Shown piece after piece: positions 60,410-64,000 of a stretch of 64,000 nucleotides of DNA. A program made the position numbers and the translations under genes. Each line of letters begins with the position of its first letter. Position 1 is the stretch's first letter. Source of the DNA: Cyclobacterium sp. GTDB taxonomy: Bacteria; Bacteroidota; Bacteroidia; Cytophagales; Cyclobacteriaceae. Where the stretch lies: NCBI RefSeq assembly GCF_014762705.1, contig NZ_JABURL010000091.1, positions 1-64,000 on the forward strand. The letters run 5' to 3'. Under the pieces are notes generated by a model. That model saw only the letters and a program-made list of their open reading frames with translations. It searched no databases and was not told the DNA's origin.

Positions 60410-62073
60410 CCTTAAATCCGCAGTGCGGATTTAAAAAAAGCCGAAAAAGTGGCTGAATTTATTCAATTCAGGCTTTTCCGGCTCGTTTTTTTTCACTTAT
60501 TTAGGTGTTACTACCCATCCTTGATAAGCGGTATGAAAATTACGAATTCGACAGAAAAAATCACACCTTTCGGAGGTTTTAATTTTGTTTTTAACTCTTT
60601 CAAAAATTCTGGTCTCCCAGAACTCATTGATAATCATTTAGGAGTCAGGAGCTTAAGAGGAGGGTTTTCATACAGCGACATTTTTGCCAATCATATGGCA
60701 ATTTTCTTTAATGGTGGAGATTGTACTGAGGATATCAATGTCCACCTGAGAGACGCTCTGGAACAGATCCCTTCATTTTCAGTATGCAGTACAGATACAA
60801 TTTTAAGGGGAATCAAAGAGCTTGCTGTTGATACAGAGATGTTTATAAACCCGTCCAGTGGAGTGAGCCATGAATTTAATATCAATGGAAAGCTCAACAA
60901 CTTGTTGTTAAAATCAGCTTGTAAGACCGGATTACTCAAGTCAGGTGTTGCTTACGACCTCGATTATGACAACACCGTCATTCCAACTGAAAAGTACGAT
61001 GCAAATAAAACATATAAACACGTCTATGGATATCAGCCAGGTATAGCCTCCATAGCACACCCTGAATTTTCACAGGCCATTCCTGTGTACGTAGAGGGCA
61101 GAAATGGCAACAGTCAGGCCAAATATCTGCAGGCTGATACACTTACACGCATGTTTGGGCAGCTTACCAATGAAAATATCCGTATCGGAAGGTTCAGAGC
61201 CGATTCAGCATCCTATCAGGAAGAAGTTCTCCGCACACTGGAAGCACATACCGAAAGCTTTTATATACGGGCAAACAGATGTGCCAAACTGGATAATATC
61301 CTTGGAAGTATAGCCCCTGAGAAGTGGCAGAAAATACGTTTGGGTGTACAGGAAATGGAAGTTACTGACCTATCCGACTACAAACCTTTCGGTAAAGACA
61401 GGTCTTACAGGCTGGTCATTACCAGAATCAGGCGTAAAGATGGGCAAGCAGATGTATTCAGTGGAGATGCATTTACTTATAGGGCTATTCTGACCAATGA
61501 ACATACATCGTCCAATGAAGCTGTTGTAAGGTTTTATAACGCCCGGGGTGCAAGCGAACGCTTGTTTGATGTACTCAACAACGACTTTGGCTGGTCTAAG
61601 TTGCCCTGTTCGTTTCTGGCAGAGAATACTTCCTTTATGCTTATGACGGCTATGTATGCCAATTTTTACACCTATATTATTGGAGAATATTCCAGAAAAG
61701 TTGATTGGCTTAAGCCTACCGACAGGCTCAAGAAGTTTATCTTCAGATTTATCACTGTTTCAGCCAAGTGGATAAGAACGGGAAGAAGAGAAGTGCTCAA
61801 ACTGTTCACGAGTAAGGATTACAAGCCGATTTTGAACTAAATTCAGATAAAAACCCCTCAGGAGCTCAAAAAACAAAGATTTATAGGGAAGAGGTATGCC
61901 TTTTCCATAAAAATTAAAGGTCTAAACCGTCCACTTCACCCTCAAACCTAAAATCCATTGTCTCAAAACTACAAATACACTTCAATCAAATGGGAGAAAT
62001 TCCTAAACTAGACCAAAAATGAACACAAACAAGCAGATTCAAATCTCCAAACTAAAATCCTGCGGATTTTAGG
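60410..62073 (+). mobile_element. Complete IS1380-family insertion sequence
   Basis: The left end CCTTAAATCCGCAG (60410) and the right end, whose reverse complement starts CCTAAAATCCGCAG (62073), are matched terminal inverted repeats. Length is 1,664 bases with one transposase gene. The four bases outside the ends differ (TATA left, AAAT right), so no target duplication is seen; the left flank is IS1182, the right flank an outer-membrane protein gene. A deletion or recombination between copies explains this. Confidence 0.82.
60533..61840 (+). CDS. IS1380-family transposase
   Basis: A 435-residue DDE transposase. I set the start at ATG 60533 (MKITNSTEKITPFGGFNFVF); an upstream in-frame start at 60449 adds 28 hydrophobic residues that are probably not translated. 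Catalytic marks are YDLDYDNTVIPTEKYDANKTYK (first Asp), GRFRADSASYQEEVLRTLEAH (second Asp) and FYNARGASERLFDVLNNDFGW (Glu region). The frame is intact and the element has both ends, so it may still be active. Confidence 0.93.
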   Translation: MKITNSTEKITPFGGFNFVFNSFKNSGLPELIDNHLGVRSLRGGFSYSDIFANHMAIFFNGGDCTEDINVHLRDALEQIPSFSVCSTDTILRGIKELAVDTEMFINPSSGVSHEFNINGKLNNLLLKSACKTGLLKSGVAYDLDYDNTVIPTEKYDANKTYKHVYGYQPGIASIAHPEFSQAIPVYVEGRNGNSQAKYLQADTLTRMFGQLTNENIRIGRFRADSASYQEEVLRTLEAHTESFYIRANRCAKLDNILGSIAPEKWQKIRLGVQEMEVTDLSDYKPFGKDRSYRLVITRIRRKDGQADVFSGDAFTYRAILTNEHTSSNEAVVRFYNARGASERLFDVLNNDFGWSKLPCSFLAENTSFMLMTAMYANFYTYIIGEYSRKVDWLKPTDRLKKFIFRFITVSAKWIRTGRREVLKLFTSKDYKPILN

Positions 62074-63364
62074 AAATAAAATAATTCAATCCTTGCTTGT
62101 TGCCATTCTAATATTGGCATCTGGCGTAGTGTATGCCCAGCAACCGGCCTTGCAGTATTTCAGGCCAAACGATAAAAACGGCCTGAATGTATTCGAGCCC
62201 TCAAAAGAGGATACAGTTATCTTTGATGGCCTCAAAGTAAGAGTAGGCGGTGATTTCGCCATGCAATTTCAAGGTATTAGGCAAAGCAATACGGCAGGTA
62301 ACCTGACCAAACTGGGATCAGACTTCAATTTGCCGTCTGCCAACCTCAACCTGGACGTCTAGGTATTGGACGGAGTTCGCATGCATCTTAGGACCTATCT
62401 TTCTTCCAGAGCACACAACGAAGCATGGATTAAGGGTGGATACATGAGAGTGGATAATCTTGACTTTGTTAAACCTGGGTTTCTGGAGGGAGTGATGAAA
62501 TATGCAAGTATTACCATAGGGTTAGATGAGTTCAACTATGGGGACGCACGTTTCAGGAGAACAGACAATGCCAGAGGTATTTTCAACCCCTTTGTGGGGA
62601 ATTATCTTATGGATGCATTCTCGACCGAGGCATTCGGAGAGCTTACAGTTCAAAAGAATGGTTTATTGGCGGTGGTTGGGCTCACAAACGGTAAGCTCAA
62701 TCAAAATGTAACGGTGAACGATAATACCGACAACAAGCCATCATTTTATGGCAAACTTGGATTTGACAAGCAACTTAATGAAGACTTCAGAGTGCGGTTA
62801 ACAGGTTCCTGGTATATCAATAATGGTACATCAACTGGAACCTGGTTATATGGTGGTGACAGGGCAGGGACCAGGTATTATAATGTATTGTACACATTAC
62901 CTGATGCCAATGGAGTTGCTGAAGGAGGTCCAAGAGATGGAAGGTTCAATGCCAGATTCACAAAACTTACCGCCTTACAGATCAATCCATTCATCAAATT
63001 CAAGGGACTGGAATTCTTCGGGATATATGAATTGGCCGATGGGAGCAACGAATTCACAGCACCTCAAGCTGACACAGAGGGGGCATTTACACAAATTGCC
63101 GCAGAGGTATTGTACCGGTTTGGAGCTGATGAGCGTTTCTATCTTGGGGGCAGATACAATACAGTGAGTGGCAAGATGCGTGAAAGTGCATCAGAGAACC
63201 TCGATATCAGCCGGATCAACTTTGGTGGAGGCTGGTTTATTTCAAAGAACGTTTTAACAAAAGTTGAGTACATGAAGCAGCAATATGAAGGCAATGCTTG
63301 GACAGGGCGTTTTGCCGGGGCTGAATTTAGTGGAGTCGTGGTTGAAGCGGTGATTAGTTTCTGA
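62074..63364 (+). pseudogene. Outer-membrane porin-like protein, 5' cut by IS1380 and interrupted by amber codon
   Basis: Reading from the IS1380 end, the frame gives NKIIQSLLVAILILASGVVYAQQ, a signal peptide without its ATG. It then gives VFEPSKEDTVIFDGLKVRVGG, then LNLDV and a TAG at 62360-62362. The same frame continues VLDGVRMHLRTYLSSRAHNE to the end at 63364 with beta-barrel-like strands and a final aromatic (VVEAVISF). A CAG-to-TAG change would explain the stop (family members have Gln there, from memory). A TTG at 62093 and an ATG at 62366 could start fragments, but neither makes a normal exported protein. The substrate is unknown. A terminator follows at 63372-63398. Confidence 0.78.
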
Positions 63365-63371
63365 CGGAACT

Positions 63372-63407
63372 CCCGTGTGGGTGACTCATCCACACGGGAT
63401 TCTTTTT
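63372..63407 (+). terminator. Terminator after the porin-like gene
   Basis: CCCGTGTGG (63372-63380) pairs with CCACACGGG (63390-63398), followed by ATTCTTTTT. Confidence 0.85.
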
Positions 63408-63585
63408 ACTGCTGTGTAAAAGATAATGACTACAAAAATAAGTGTCAGGAGACTAAGATTTTTCAAGAGAAATACAGCATGAAAATTCACATATTGAAGT
63501 ATTTGAAATACAAACCATCATTTTTGATATTAAAATCGAACATTCTGAATTAAATTCCGTATCTTCGCATTAGATCTTCTCCAAA

Positions 63586-64000
63586 GTGCAACGTTTTAGA
63601 AAAATATCGGCCATCCTGCTTTCCATTCTGGTGCTGCTCAGTTCCACGAGCTACACCTTTGGTATGCATTTCTGCATGGGGCAGTTGCAGAGCATTGCAC
63701 TTTTTTCCGGGGCTGAGCCCTGCGAAATGGCCACTCAAAAATCTCCTTGTGCCAATGATAAGCACGATCCAGATTGCGAACACCAGCAAGTAACTAAGAA
63801 AGTGTGCTGTGAAGACCAGACTGTTGTAATTGAGGGTCATGAAGACCTTACGCAAGTGACCAAAGTTGCGGTTCCTGATTTTCAAATGATCGCAGTTTTC
63901 TACGCTGTGGTATCCTTTCTTTTCAGCGCTCCTGTAGTTGATTATTATTCGTATAACGATTATTCCCCCCCTCTGATTGTGCGTGACATACCTGTGCTCG
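63586..64000 (+). CDS. HYC_CC_PP family protein, runs off the window
   Basis: A GTG at 63586 opens a frame that stays open to the window end (138 codons). The N-terminus is a signal or anchor segment (FRKISAILLSILVLLSSTSY). HFCMGQL follows, then a Cys-rich stretch (EPCEMA, SPCAND, DPDCEH), the CC pair in KKVCCEDQ and a late Pro-Pro (YSPPL): the full family pattern. A second hydrophobic stretch is at about 102-114 (MIAVFYAVVSFLF). It is a distant paralogue of the protein at 30243-30623. Members often precede a metal-related TonB receptor gene, which would lie outside the window. The function is unknown; metal binding is suggested by the cysteines. Confidence 0.75.
   Translation, partial: MQRFRKISAILLSILVLLSSTSYTFGMHFCMGQLQSIALFSGAEPCEMATQKSPCANDKHDPDCEHQQVTKKVCCEDQTVVIEGHEDLTQVTKVAVPDFQMIAVFYAVVSFLFSAPVVDYYSYNDYSPPLIVRDIPVL

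Overview
The window looks like a chromosomal segment of a Bacteroidota, most likely a Cyclobacteriaceae-type organism (Algoriphagus/Belliella/Echinicola relatives). The basis is the Bacteroidetes promoter -7 box TAnnTTTG, RteC/MobABC/DUF1896/DUF3408 transfer genes, a CarboxypepD_reg-like domain on the TonB receptor, HYC_CC_PP proteins, and the protein styles overall. The taxonomic call is inference. I saw no rRNA, no convincing tRNA, no CRISPR array and no integrase.

1-6 kb: a siderophore receptor/PepSY membrane protein pair, then a small redox-looking unit (glutaredoxin-like protein; gamma-glutamylcyclotransferase-like protein plus a MarR regulator with a Cys-rich tail). Two related palindromes sit inside the two promoters of this unit.

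6.7-28.9 kb: a decayed integrative conjugative element. In order it has rteC, an excisionase-like HTH gene, a DUF4099/DUF3945 gene, topB, an AbiE-type (type IV) toxin-antitoxin operon, DUF1896, a very large methylase-helicase, a cargo gene, a second rteC, mobC/mobB/mobA with a candidate oriT, and parA/DUF3408/traD-like genes. The rest of the tra operon is absent; the sequence breaks into an IS110 transposase remnant and a DUF3987 primase remnant.

29-35.6 kb: a patchwork with a DtxR regulator lacking a normal 5' end, a HYC_CC_PP protein, an HMA-AraC regulator split by a stop codon, an alcohol dehydrogenase, a YceI protein, an IS4-type remnant, a secreted coiled-coil protein and a GxxExxY gene with a premature stop.

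35.8-40.8 kb: ordinary chromosomal genes (rarA, yefM/yoeB, threonine aldolase, glycerophosphodiesterase, DUF2721).

40.9-59.0 kb: the most interesting part, a [NiFe]-hydrogenase island. It holds a FecBCD-type ABC importer (probably for the nickel supply), hydrogenase small and large subunits of a Tat-less group 2a-like type, a maturation protease, complete hypABCDEF, two paralogous TetR regulators, and several unusual companions: a TPR protein, an NHL-repeat protein, a bifunctional-nuclease-family protein and three small unknown proteins. A shared inverted repeat, TTAG-N10-CTAA, occurs upstream of hypB, twice upstream of the hydrogenase structural genes, and in a one-mismatch form upstream of the importer. 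This suggests one regulon covering metal uptake, maturation and enzyme. The small subunit has Asn in place of one proximal-cluster Cys, a feature expected of the oxygen-tolerant, high-affinity kind of enzyme.

59.1-64 kb: a truncated IS1182 element cut by a complete IS1380 element, which has also removed the start of an outer-membrane protein gene that carries an internal amber codon. A second HYC_CC_PP gene runs off the window end.
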